From assembly GCA_900554095.1 (NCBI GenBank), contig USGC01000015.1, positions 1 through 19,523 of the forward strand: a stretch of DNA of 19,523 bases, given 5' to 3'. A program made the position numbers and the translations under genes. Positions 6,870 through 14,419 of this stretch are shown one piece after another. Each line of letters begins with the position of its first letter. The first letter of the stretch is position 1. Below the pieces are notes generated by a model. That model did not search any database. It was not told where the DNA came from and saw only the letters and a list, made by a program, of their open reading frames with translations. Source of the stretch: an uncultured bacterium. GTDB lineage: Bacteria > Cyanobacteriota > Vampirovibrionia > Gastranaerophilales > Gastranaerophilaceae.

Positions 6870-9205
6870 AATTGTTCTTTGTTCGGATCTTCAATATTTA
6901 TAACTTCTGCATGAACCCGTTTAGGCGGTTTTCTTACAGCATTTGAGTCTTCAAAGGTTACCTCTTTTACGTAAGTTTTATCACTTTTTCCAATCTTATC
7001 CGGGTGCTTAACTTTCATTTTGTCGTATTCTATAGAGGAACCTTTCATATCTAACGCCATAGCGAGTGAAAAATATGTCTGCTGTCTCATAAAGTCATAT
7101 CCGACATTTACTTTAAAATCATCCGGGCCTACAGAAAATATGAATGCGTTTTCTTGGAACATTTTTCCGTTAGGCGCGTCGTCTGTCAAGTTTATTTGGC
7201 CGGCCCATGCAACGGTTAAATATTTATTCAAACGAATAGCTTCTCTGATGAGTACATTTGATCTTCCGTAGCGATAGGTATCATAACGCGGCATTGGCGT
7301 ATGATCATCATAGGTTGACATAAAGTAGCCTATATCCTGCATCCAATACTTATATTGGGTGTGAATCCAAGGGCCTATTCTTCCGACCATTTGAGTGTCG
7401 CCTGTTCCATATAATGCGGCTGAACCTTGCAGCATAAGCCCCAAGCTTCCCATGAAATGTTTTTGCGGATTGTTATATGAATACAAGTTTTGATAGATTT
7501 CAGCCATGTATTTGAAACGAGTTGTACCCATTTCAGAAGATTTCATATGTTGTTCATCGAAACGGTTTACATCTGTATCCTGCATATAACCAGCACCAAT
7601 ACGGTGTGAAAATCTTAAACCTCTATTAGGGCCCATAAATCCCGGTATTTCTTTTACATCGTGATAGACAAATTCAGCCAGATATTTTGCCATTCTTTGT
7701 CCCATCCACCAGTCGTTCATATATGAATTTACACCATATTGCAAGAACAATTTGTCATCAAGGAATTGTTTACCTCTTAATACAAAAACATTCTCGGCAG
7801 AGCCGTAAGCCATTTGAGTTAAATTGGTCGCGCTGCGGTATTTTAACCCGCCGCCAAATCCAAATCCGTCTTTATAATTTAATAAAGGCATAAGTTTTAA
7901 TGTTCCGCCAAAAGGTGTATCAAATACAAAGCCGGGGCCAAAGAACATACCTAATCTTGCTTTTGATCCGAATTCGGGGTAATTGGCTTCAAAATAGTTG
8001 TGTTCTTTATTTGTGTGTGCCGTAAATGAAGGGAAATTAAACAATTTTTTCCCTGCATAGTAAACTGTGCCTTGCTTAGCTGTAACAACGTCATTTGTTT
8101 TTTTTGCATTAACGTGAATTTCTTTAGCAACTATTTTTATATTTGATTTGTCGTCGCTAAAGTCAGAGATGTGAGACTGAACTGCTTCCGGAATAACCAT
8201 TAAATCAACTCTTGCAGACATAAATTGAGTTAGAAATTTCATGATATAGTGATCTTCAGAGGTAATATTTCCTTGTTCCAGAATTGCAAGATCGTCAGAA
8301 GCATTTACGACTTTAGCATTTATTATAAGTTTAGCTTGATCTGCTTTCATGTTGGTCATAAATGAATTTTCTTCATTCATGTTTATTTGCAGATAATCTC
8401 CGTACATAGTGTTGCCGTCGCGGATTAATTCAACATTATCAAAAGCTTTGATAACATTTGTTACAACATTGTAAGTTATTCTATCAGCCTTAAGTGTTGT
8501 ATTTTGCGGCGGGAAATACAGTACTGGATGCCCTAATGCTTCCATCTCACCGCGTTCAGGCAAGTAATTTATTATTTCACAATCAAGCTGAACATCTTTT
8601 TCTGCTTCTAATTGTGTTACACCGCCTTGGAGTTCAATGCTTTCATCAGATTTAGTTTTGTCAGAAACTTCAACTTCATGTTCTTCTTTTTGTTTTTCTG
8701 TTTGTTTTTTGACTGCGTAATTCTTTCTTTTAAAGAAGCTGAAATTTTTTTCTTTGATGTCTTTATCTTCGTTTACATCTGATGATGTGTGAAGATTTTC
8801 TTTTTGAATATCTTGTAAAAGCGTTGATTCTTCGTCTTCAAGTTCAAGAAGCTCCTTTTCTTCTATTTCTTTCTGTTTTAAATCTCTGTTATGGGCTTTG
8901 ATTTTGTAATAGTTTGTTATTTTAATTCTCATTTGTTTAAAAAGCGGCATTCTTTTGCTTGTGTTGCTGCTTTCGCCTCCAGGGCCGTAGGTTGGGGGAG
9001 CTGTATTAATATATTTAACTTCCGGGGTAGAAGTCAGGGGTGTTTCAAAGAAAAATTCCTGAATATTTTCAAGTTCAATTTGTTCTTTTGTTTTTTCAGG
9101 GCTTTTAATTACAGCGCCTTCTGCCGATGCTTCAGTAAAGCCTGCGGCTGAAGTCGGCGGTATAAACATTAATGATATTAAAGATATGATGACTAATTTT
9201 TTCAA
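6866..9205 (-). CDS. LptD/OstA-like outer-membrane LPS-assembly barrel protein
   Basis: A 779-aa protein resembling LptD, the outer-membrane barrel that inserts lipopolysaccharide. Residues 1-20 are a signal peptide (hydrophobic core, then TSA-A). Residues about 30-190 are an unusual, highly charged Lys/Glu-rich linker. Residues about 192-390 carry LptA/OstA-like beta-jellyroll repeats, including LKADRITYN and MYGDYLQINM. From about 400 to 719, alternating aromatic/glycine strands look like a beta-barrel. About 60 charged residues follow the last strand, so the protein does not end in a terminal aromatic beta-signal. Only one Cys (Cys209) is visible, so the disulfide arrangement of E. coli LptD is absent. 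Translation most likely starts at TTG (9203-9205). It sits 20 nt after the M23 gene and overlaps the aldolase by 4 nt. LptD-like is probable; a different OstA-repeat barrel is the alternative. Confidence 0.82.
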   Translation of the reverse strand: MKKLVIISLISLMFIPPTSAAGFTEASAEGAVIKSPEKTKEQIELENIQEFFFETPLTSTPEVKYINTAPPTYGPGGESSNTSKRMPLFKQMRIKITNYYKIKAHNRDLKQKEIEEKELLELEDEESTLLQDIQKENLHTSSDVNEDKDIKEKNFSFFKRKNYAVKKQTEKQKEEHEVEVSDKTKSDESIELQGGVTQLEAEKDVQLDCEIINYLPERGEMEALGHPVLYFPPQNTTLKADRITYNVVTNVIKAFDNVELIRDGNTMYGDYLQINMNEENSFMTNMKADQAKLIINAKVVNASDDLAILEQGNITSEDHYIMKFLTQFMSARVDLMVIPEAVQSHISDFSDDKSNIKIVAKEIHVNAKKTNDVVTAKQGTVYYAGKKLFNFPSFTAHTNKEHNYFEANYPEFGSKARLGMFFGPGFVFDTPFGGTLKLMPLLNYKDGFGFGGGLKYRSATNLTQMAYGSAENVFVLRGKQFLDDKLFLQYGVNSYMNDWWMGQRMAKYLAEFVYHDVKEIPGFMGPNRGLRFSHRIGAGYMQDTDVNRFDEQHMKSSEMGTTRFKYMAEIYQNLYSYNNPQKHFMGSLGLMLQGSAALYGTGDTQMVGRIGPWIHTQYKYWMQDIGYFMSTYDDHTPMPRYDTYRYGRSNVLIREAIRLNKYLTVAWAGQINLTDDAPNGKMFQENAFIFSVGPDDFKVNVGYDFMRQQTYFSLAMALDMKGSSIEYDKMKVKHPDKIGKSDKTYVKEVTFEDSNAVRKPPKRVHAEVINIEDPNKEQL

Positions 9206-9211
9206 TTTAAT

Positions 9212-9216
9212 TCCTT
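9212..9216 (-). promoter_or_regulatory. Shine-Dalgarno selecting the TTG start of the LptD-like gene
   Basis: AAGGA on the minus strand is 6 nt before TTG at 9205. The protein then begins with a well-formed signal peptide (MKKLVIISL), which supports the TTG as the true start. Confidence 0.7.
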
Positions 9217-9225
9217 ATATTCGAT

Positions 9226-10356
9226 TTAGATGTAATTAAGCGGATTGTTAGGTTTTCCGTTGATACGCACTTCAAAGTGGCAGTGCGGCCCGGTTGAGTA
9301 ACCTGTTGTTCCTTCAAGACCGATTACTTGGCCTTTAGCAACGCTTTGTCCGTTGCTGACTTTTATTGTGGACATGTGGGCATATAAAGTTGTCGTTGGT
9401 TTGCCTGAAACAATTCCGTGGTCAATAATTACAACTTTTCCATAGCCTCCGTACCATCCGGAATAAATAACTTTACCTGAGTTTGCTGCGCGGATGCTTC
9501 CGTAATTTGGTCCGCCGATGTCAACACCAGAGTGGAATGTACGGCTGTTAAATATTGGGTGGGTTCTCCAGCCAAACGGGGACGTTATACGGCCTGCTAT
9601 AGGTTTCATAAAACCTGCGGATGTTACTTTAACTGTTGAATTGCCGTAGCCTTTGCTAATCATACGCTGTAAATTATCTGATTGGCGTGCTAACTCTTGT
9701 TCTGTTCTTTCATAGTAGCGCCTGTCTGTTTTGAGCTTGTTAATCATGCTTTGGTTTTGGGCAATTGCTCGTTGAATAGTTTTTTGCTGAGCATTAATAT
9801 TTTGAATAGACTGAGCAAGGTAGCGTTTTTGGATTTCAATATCCTGCTTCATTTTGGCTAATTTAGTTGCTTTAACACGTATTGCCATCATTTTTTGGTA
9901 ATCGCGTTTGATTATAATTCTTTCAAAATAAACTATATCTAAAAGAGAGTTTAAATCTTTTGCTGATAAGATAAGTTCAAACATCCCAAGACGCTGCGAT
10001 TTAAAAACCTGTCTGATGCGGTATTTAAGCTGGGTGTCCATTGCTGTAAATTCTTTTTGGGACTGGGCAAGCTCGCTTTCCATCTGGTTAAGGCGGGACT
10101 GCATTGTGTTCATCTGTGCTTTTGAATTCACCAGGTTACTTGAAGTTGTTTCAAGTTTTTGCTGGTTTTTGTAAAGCTTGTTTTTTTCAAGGTTTTCAAG
10201 GACTTTAAGCCTTTTAATTTTTTCTCTTGTCTGTTTTTGTTTTTTTGCAATCGAGGCTTGTGATGCATAAGACATCTGCGGCGTCAATATGAATACTGCT
10301 GATGACACCGCCAAAAAAGCTATAAATAATTTTTTGACTATTTTATTTATATCCAC
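9226..10356 (-). CDS. Exported M23/LytM peptidase with N-terminal coiled coil (EnvC/PcsB-like)
   Basis: A 376-aa peptidoglycan hydrolase or hydrolase activator. Residues about 9-31 are a signal peptide or N-terminal anchor (ending SYAS). Residues about 33-235 are long coiled coil, as in EnvC and PcsB. Residues about 250-376 form the LytM (M23) domain. Unlike E. coli EnvC, which is degenerate, the zinc ligands are intact: His275 and Asp279 in HSGVDIGG, His358 and His360 in PHCHFEV, and catalytic His327 in YAHM. It should be an active D,D-endopeptidase acting in the periplasm during cell growth or division. The start is GTG at 10356, with AGGT 5 nt upstream. That ribosome site overlaps the stop of the 34-aa membrane protein gene, 7 nt before, so the two are probably coupled. 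The LptD-like gene follows after 20 nt. Confidence 0.93.
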   Translation of the reverse strand: MDINKIVKKLFIAFLAVSSAVFILTPQMSYASQASIAKKQKQTREKIKRLKVLENLEKNKLYKNQQKLETTSSNLVNSKAQMNTMQSRLNQMESELAQSQKEFTAMDTQLKYRIRQVFKSQRLGMFELILSAKDLNSLLDIVYFERIIIKRDYQKMMAIRVKATKLAKMKQDIEIQKRYLAQSIQNINAQQKTIQRAIAQNQSMINKLKTDRRYYERTEQELARQSDNLQRMISKGYGNSTVKVTSAGFMKPIAGRITSPFGWRTHPIFNSRTFHSGVDIGGPNYGSIRAANSGKVIYSGWYGGYGKVVIIDHGIVSGKPTTTLYAHMSTIKVSNGQSVAKGQVIGLEGTTGYSTGPHCHFEVRINGKPNNPLNYI

Positions 10357-10363
10357 TATTTAC

Positions 10364-10468
10364 CTATTTAAATAAAAGAGGTAACATCATTAAACCGACA
10401 GTCCATGCGATAAATGTTACTGCGATAATGCCGATTATTAATTTTTGATGTTTTCTGAAAAATTCCAT
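10364..10468 (-). CDS. 34-aa single-span membrane micro-protein
   Basis: This short gene encodes a 34-residue protein starting MEFFRKHQK, followed by a hydrophobic segment at about 10-33 with one Trp and one Pro, ending in Lys. The layout (positive N-terminus, one span) predicts a small inner-membrane protein. The evidence that it is real is positional. AGGGG lies 6 nt before the ATG. A TTGCAC-17-TAAAAT promoter lies just upstream. The TAG stop overlaps the ribosome site of the M23 peptidase gene. Its sequence recalls the first span of SurA/PpiD-type chaperones (FFRKHxKLIIGIIAV), but no chaperone domain follows; the TAG is clear and the next gene is in a different frame. It could be a regulator or partner of the LytM protein, or a leader peptide coupling its translation. 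Function unknown. Confidence 0.65.
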   Translation of the reverse strand: MEFFRKHQKLIIGIIAVTFIAWTVGLMMLPLLFK

Positions 10469-10494
10469 CTTTTTCCCCTAAGTTCACTAATTAC

Positions 10495-10523
10495 ATTTTA
10501 CTATCAAAAAATATTTTGTGCAA
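10495..10523 (-). promoter_or_regulatory. Sigma-70-type promoter for the minus-strand envelope operon
   Basis: On the minus strand, TTGCAC (10518-10523) and TAAAAT (10495-10500) are separated by exactly 17 nt. Transcription would start near 10488, giving a leader of about 20 nt that contains the AGGGG ribosome site of the 34-aa gene. The AT-rich context lowers certainty. Confidence 0.55.
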
Positions 10524-10539
10524 TTATGTAAAATAAAAT

Positions 10540-10568
10540 TTGCAAAAATTTTCAAAATCTATTAAAAT
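10540..10568 (+). promoter_or_regulatory. Sigma-70-type promoter placing the start site at the ATPase-TPR ATG
   Basis: TTGCAA (10540-10545) and TAAAAT (10563-10568) are separated by exactly 17 nt. The ATG at 10575 begins 6 nt after the -10 element, so the transcript would begin at or very near the start codon. No Shine-Dalgarno precedes this ATG, in agreement with leaderless translation. Confidence 0.5.
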
Positions 10569-10574
10569 TTTTCT

Positions 10575-12827
10575 ATGGAATATTCTTTTATTGATGATTA
10601 TGCTGATAAAAAACTGCTTTTGAAAAATGATATTTCAAAAGTTAACCAATTTTTCATTGAAAATAATTCAAAGCAGATTGAAAAACTTTTTGAATTTTTT
10701 AAATCAAACGGGACACCTTTGATGCTTTTGAACGGTTTTTTAGGCACAGGCAAGTCTCTTGTGGTTGAACACTTCCTTACATTTTTAAACACTGATGTAG
10801 TGGTATTAAGATATAACTGTTATGAAACAACAATTCTTGATGATATACTGCTCGCTTTTTTTGAAGAATTACGTGTTTTGGCTGATGAAGGGAGGATTAC
10901 ACCGCCTAAAACCAAATCTGAAAACTTTGTACAAAAAATCAGTGCATATTTCCATTCAATTAATAAACCTGTTGTAATTGTTATAGATTCATTTGAAGAA
11001 GTTTTAAAAGAAAATAAGGGAGCAGTTGTTGATTTTTTAGAGCATATTTCAAAATTAGGTAAAGCAAAGACAATAATAATTTCGCGCAGATTTGATTATG
11101 AAGACTTTGACAACAGGGTAAATTATGAAATTGTATCTGTTCTTGCTTTTGAAAAAAATTTATATGAAAAGTACCTTCGCTCTTTTGATATAAAACTTAT
11201 AGGCCCGGCTTCAGATGAGCTTTATAAATATACAAGAGGATATTATTTTTATGTTTCAATGGCTGTCAGGATTATGATGCTTAGAGGGCTTACTCTGTTT
11301 GACTTTTTAAACGGTTTTACCAAGAGCTTTTTGTCATACAACGATTTTATATTAAGAGAAGCTTTGGCTTTTGTAGATCCTGTAAGTGGGCACTTGTTCA
11401 GGTTCTTAACGATTATGAGGCATCCTGTCAGCGTGAAGCTTTTAAAAACACTGAACCTTTATGATGAAAGAAAAATAGAATTTTTTCTTGAAAACATGAT
11501 TCTTTCCAAAGACGGCGAGATGATATATTTGCAAGATTACTATAAAGAAATTGCGCAAAATTCAATACCTGCGAATGTTGCAGTAAAAATTCATAAATCT
11601 TGTGTTGATTTATACAATACTCAGCTTCCTCTAAAACCTTTTGAAAGAGACTTGTTGATATCGCGCGCCACTATGAGGGCTGAGATTGAATATCACAGAA
11701 TGTTTTTACCCAAAAAGCCTGTCTTTGTGCCCAAGATCCAGCAACAGCCCCAAGAGACTGAACCTCAAGCGCAAGAACCGTCTGAATGTAAAAAAGAAAT
11801 TCAAAGTATTAAATTCATTTTTGAAAGTGAAGAAAGTGAAAACGAAATTCTAACAGGTATTGCAAATTCAATAAATGAATTTCTAAGCTTTTCAGAGGAA
11901 CAGATGAGGGAAATTGAGCGCGAAAACAATCTTTCGCTTGTCGAGTTGGTGAACTTAGCGAAACAAGAGGAAAATAATTATAACTACAAACGCTGTATAA
12001 TGATTTATCATCGAGCTCTTACTCTTGAAAAAGACGATAACTACAGCATTTTCCTTCCAATATTAAACTTAAAGCTTGCGCAAAATTATAAAAACCTTTC
12101 GGACTGGTTCAATGCATTGAAGTATTTTGAATGTGCATTGAAGTTGTATGAAAAAAATTCTGACCGTGAAAAAGTTGCTGATATAAAATTAGAAATTGCA
12201 AATATTTTTTATATAACTTTTAAAAGAGATAAAGCTAAAGAGCTTTTGCAGGAGATTATTGAACAACAAAATCTTTCGTCTGATATTTATATAAAAGCTT
12301 TCATTGCATTAGCAGACCTTTGTGAGGAAGATTTAAATCAAGCATACCGTTATTACAACCGTGCTGTAGAATTGGCTCAAGATTGTGATGATAAGAGCCT
12401 TTTAGCATCTCTTTACTTCAAATTCGCCATTGCAAACGATGATATTAATCAAACTAAGCAGGCTGTCATCTATTACAAAAAATGTCTTGAAATAGATAAA
12501 AAATTTAATCCTCATTTATCAAGCTGTTATTCAAATTTAGGTTTGATTTATGAGGAGGCCGGAAGTGTTGATGCTGCTATGAAGTTTTATGAGGAAAGCG
12601 TAAAAATAGATAAAGAAGATAAAATTTTTAATTCGATTTATGTTCCTGCGCTAAAACTTGCTGAATATTTCCGAAAATTAGACCCCGCAAAAGCGCTTGA
12701 ATATTATATGATGGTGAAAAATAATGTTTATTCAAAGCTGAAAGAAGAAAATCGTAAAAAAATAGATGCGCGCATTTTATCACTAAAAGCGCAGCTTGGA
12801 ATGGAAGAGGTTTATGAAAATAAATAG
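10575..12827 (+). CDS. P-loop ATPase with C-terminal TPR repeats (STAND-like)
   Basis: A 750-aa cytoplasmic protein with two halves. The N-terminal half is a P-loop NTPase: Walker A GFLGTGKS at 54-61, Walker B VVIVIDS at 133-139 (Asp138), and an IIISRR strand at about 167-172 that recalls the SR motif of STAND/archaeal-type ATPases. After a winged-helix-like region and a Gln/Pro/Glu-rich linker (about 388-410), residues about 455-735 hold several tetratricopeptide repeats (for example LGLIYEEAGSVDAAMKFYEE). Such an architecture is typical of signal-transduction ATPases that assemble on ligand binding through the repeats. No effector domain (protease, nuclease, TIR or DNA-binding) is obvious, so a defence role is not supported. 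The rsmG start overlaps the last 14 nt of this gene. The start is ATG without a ribosome site. The precise function is unknown. Confidence 0.85.
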   Translation: MEYSFIDDYADKKLLLKNDISKVNQFFIENNSKQIEKLFEFFKSNGTPLMLLNGFLGTGKSLVVEHFLTFLNTDVVVLRYNCYETTILDDILLAFFEELRVLADEGRITPPKTKSENFVQKISAYFHSINKPVVIVIDSFEEVLKENKGAVVDFLEHISKLGKAKTIIISRRFDYEDFDNRVNYEIVSVLAFEKNLYEKYLRSFDIKLIGPASDELYKYTRGYYFYVSMAVRIMMLRGLTLFDFLNGFTKSFLSYNDFILREALAFVDPVSGHLFRFLTIMRHPVSVKLLKTLNLYDERKIEFFLENMILSKDGEMIYLQDYYKEIAQNSIPANVAVKIHKSCVDLYNTQLPLKPFERDLLISRATMRAEIEYHRMFLPKKPVFVPKIQQQPQETEPQAQEPSECKKEIQSIKFIFESEESENEILTGIANSINEFLSFSEEQMREIERENNLSLVELVNLAKQEENNYNYKRCIMIYHRALTLEKDDNYSIFLPILNLKLAQNYKNLSDWFNALKYFECALKLYEKNSDREKVADIKLEIANIFYITFKRDKAKELLQEIIEQQNLSSDIYIKAFIALADLCEEDLNQAYRYYNRAVELAQDCDDKSLLASLYFKFAIANDDINQTKQAVIYYKKCLEIDKKFNPHLSSCYSNLGLIYEEAGSVDAAMKFYEESVKIDKEDKIFNSIYVPALKLAEYFRKLDPAKALEYYMMVKNNVYSKLKEENRKKIDARILSLKAQLGMEEVYENK

Positions 12828-13401
12828 AGAAGATTTCAAAGATTACATTGACGCGTTTTTGATAGAAAATTCTAAGGTGAATTTAATTTCTAAAAATGAA
12901 GAGAAGTTTTTATGGGAAAAGCATATATTTGACAGTCTTGCAATCGGAAAGTTTTTTGAAAAGTACGAAAAAGGAAAAACCATGCTTGATATCGGAACCG
13001 GCGGAGGTTTCCCGGCAGTTCCCGTTGCGCTTGTCTATCCGGACTTGCAGGTGTGCGCGCTTGACAGCATAAGAAAGAAAATTAACGCCATAGAAAATAT
13101 CAAACTAAAACTTGATATAAAAAATCTCACGACAATTTGCGGCAGAGCGGAAAATATTAAAGGTAGTTACGATATTATTACATCGCGTGCCGTTGCGCCT
13201 TTGAGCGTAATTACAAAATATGCAGCACCTCTTTTGGCTAAAAAAGGTTATTTCATAGCCTATAAGTCCAGAAAAACCGATGATGAAATTAAAGACGCTT
13301 TGCCTGTATTGAAGCAGTTTTCATTTAACGTTGCAGAGGTTATTGAATACGAACTTCCGTTAGACGAGAATTTTACCAGAAATTTGATAGTTATACACTA
13401 A
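12814..13401 (+). CDS. rsmG: 16S rRNA (guanine-527 N7)-methyltransferase RsmG
   Basis: A 195-aa SAM-dependent methyltransferase that makes m7G527 in 16S rRNA. Diagnostic motifs are WEKHIFDSL at 34-42, the SAM-binding DIGTGGGFP at 59-67, and SRAVAPL at about 124-130. I place the start at ATG 12814, with a GGA/GAGG ribosome site just upstream. A longer reading from TTG at 12796 adds six residues and is less likely. The gene overlaps the 3' end of the ATPase-TPR gene by 14 nt, so they are likely co-transcribed and coupled. The length is slightly below the usual 205-240, with a short N-terminus but the catalytic core complete. Loss of RsmG gives low-level streptomycin resistance in other bacteria. 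The stop directly abuts the prepilin-like remnant on the other strand. Confidence 0.95.
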   Translation: MKINREDFKDYIDAFLIENSKVNLISKNEEKFLWEKHIFDSLAIGKFFEKYEKGKTMLDIGTGGGFPAVPVALVYPDLQVCALDSIRKKINAIENIKLKLDIKNLTTICGRAENIKGSYDIITSRAVAPLSVITKYAAPLLAKKGYFIAYKSRKTDDEIKDALPVLKQFSFNVAEVIEYELPLDENFTRNLIVIH

Positions 13402-13584
13402 TTATTTAAACGGATAATCGTCATTAATTTTCCAGCCGTCGCGAACAATTTTTGCAGCGCAGTAGGTTCCGGCTCCGGTTGTTGAACAATTTTGATTGAC
13501 TTTGTCGTCTGAACGGGAATATCCATCAGGCATAATTCCTTTGGCTTTTTCAAGCCGGGGTATTGTAATAGCAAAAAATTGTAT
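13402..13584 (-). pseudogene. C-terminal remnant of a prepilin-like protein
   Basis: The minus strand is open for 60 codons between an in-frame TAA (13585-13587) and a TAA at 13402-13404. It contains only one internal ATG, which lacks a convincing ribosome site. The translation ends in a compact two-cysteine tail: NCSTTGAGTYCAAKIV, then RDGWKINDDYPFK. This ending resembles the C-termini of type IV prepilin/pseudopilin-like proteins of gut bacteria. The N-terminal methylation signal and alpha-helix of a prepilin are absent. It is therefore best read as the 3' end of a gene whose front was deleted or displaced. It abuts the rsmG stop with no gap and ends about 20 nt before the GNAT-like gene. 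That pattern suggests a rearrangement boundary at about 13585. The family assignment is from pattern memory and needs a search. Confidence 0.5.
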
Positions 13585-13603
13585 TTACAAGTTTTGCAAT
13601 AGT

Positions 13604-14341
13604 ATGTTTAATATATCAAGTATAATCAATAGATTTAATAAACAGCCTCAACTCTTTGCGCCGGTAAAGTTTAGGTTGGAAGACGGCTATCATTATCTTG
13701 AAAAAATTCCGGTGAAAACAAAAGATAATATTTGCTTTGCAGAGGTCGGATGTAATCTCATGGATGATTTTTATATTCATAAAACGAGGATTATGAATAA
13801 AAGAGGTAAAATAATTGGTTCACATACTTATAAACTGCATAAACTCACGTCTACTTTAGATGGAGGCTGTATAGAGACAATGTCTGATTATAGAGATAAA
13901 GGTATTGGTGAAATTATGCGTCTGGTAAGTATTATGCAAATGGATGCGAATAATTTGAACAAAACGGATATTTGGTCTAAACCTCAAGCTGTTTTGTTTC
14001 ATTTTAAATACGGCTTGCGCCCGAATTTTTCTGAAAATGAAGATATTGAACAAGTTCTTTCCTTTATAAGCTCAAATGAAAATAGCGTAAAAGGCTTTGC
14101 GGATAAAGCTAAAATATTGTTGGAAACGGTTAAAAATCAAGATTGTTTAAGTTATAACAAAAATTTAATCGCTGAAATTAATAAATTTGTAACATATTAT
14201 ATTCAACAGAATAAACAGAGGTGGTATTTAGCAAAGTTTGCAGAAGATATCCCAATGACCTTGAATTACCCGTCAATAAAGCGTAGCGCTTGCTTTTATA
14301 ATAATTTATTCAAAAAACACGGGATAGATTATAAAGTATAA
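13604..14341 (+). CDS. Putative GNAT-fold acetyltransferase
   Basis: A 245-aa protein with faint but consistent GNAT features. These are a strand followed by SDYRDKGIGEIM at about 94-105, matching the acetyl-CoA pyrophosphate loop RxxGxG, and AVLFHFKYGLRPN at about 129-141, matching the usual 'A..fY.k.GF.p' C-terminal motif. The N-terminal 60 residues and C-terminal 100 residues are lineage-specific. The substrate is unknown. The start is taken as ATG 13604. The frame stays open upstream to TTG 13496, but that part covers the prepilin-like remnant and gives an unlikely sequence. No Shine-Dalgarno is visible. The gene ends directly at a hairpin terminator and appears monocistronic. An alternative is a non-enzymatic protein that keeps the fold. 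Confidence 0.6.
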   Translation: MFNISSIINRFNKQPQLFAPVKFRLEDGYHYLEKIPVKTKDNICFAEVGCNLMDDFYIHKTRIMNKRGKIIGSHTYKLHKLTSTLDGGCIETMSDYRDKGIGEIMRLVSIMQMDANNLNKTDIWSKPQAVLFHFKYGLRPNFSENEDIEQVLSFISSNENSVKGFADKAKILLETVKNQDCLSYNKNLIAEINKFVTYYIQQNKQRWYLAKFAEDIPMTLNYPSIKRSACFYNNLFKKHGIDYKV

Positions 14342-14347
14342 AAAAAA

Positions 14348-14373
14348 CCACTCATTGCTGAGTGGGTCGTTTT
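14348..14373 (+). terminator. Rho-independent terminator after the GNAT-like gene
   Basis: A perfect 7-bp stem CCACTCA/TGAGTGG (14348-14354 and 14359-14365) with a TTGC loop starts 6 nt after the stop codon. It is preceded by an A-run and followed by a short T-run (14370-14373). Confidence 0.75.
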
Positions 14374-14419
14374 CTGCATCCTAATGGTCTCTTTTAGTGT
14401 TTATTATTTAGGAGTTTAT

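Noticed and set aside
10575..12827. Anti-phage STAND NTPase (Avs-like)
   Set aside because: No effector domain is visible, the protein is shorter than typical Avs proteins, and the coupled neighbour is the housekeeping gene rsmG.
13496..13603. N-terminal extension of the GNAT-like gene to TTG 13496
   Set aside because: The extension lies over the prepilin-like remnant on the other strand and reads as an unlikely protein. ATG 13604 gives a compact start.
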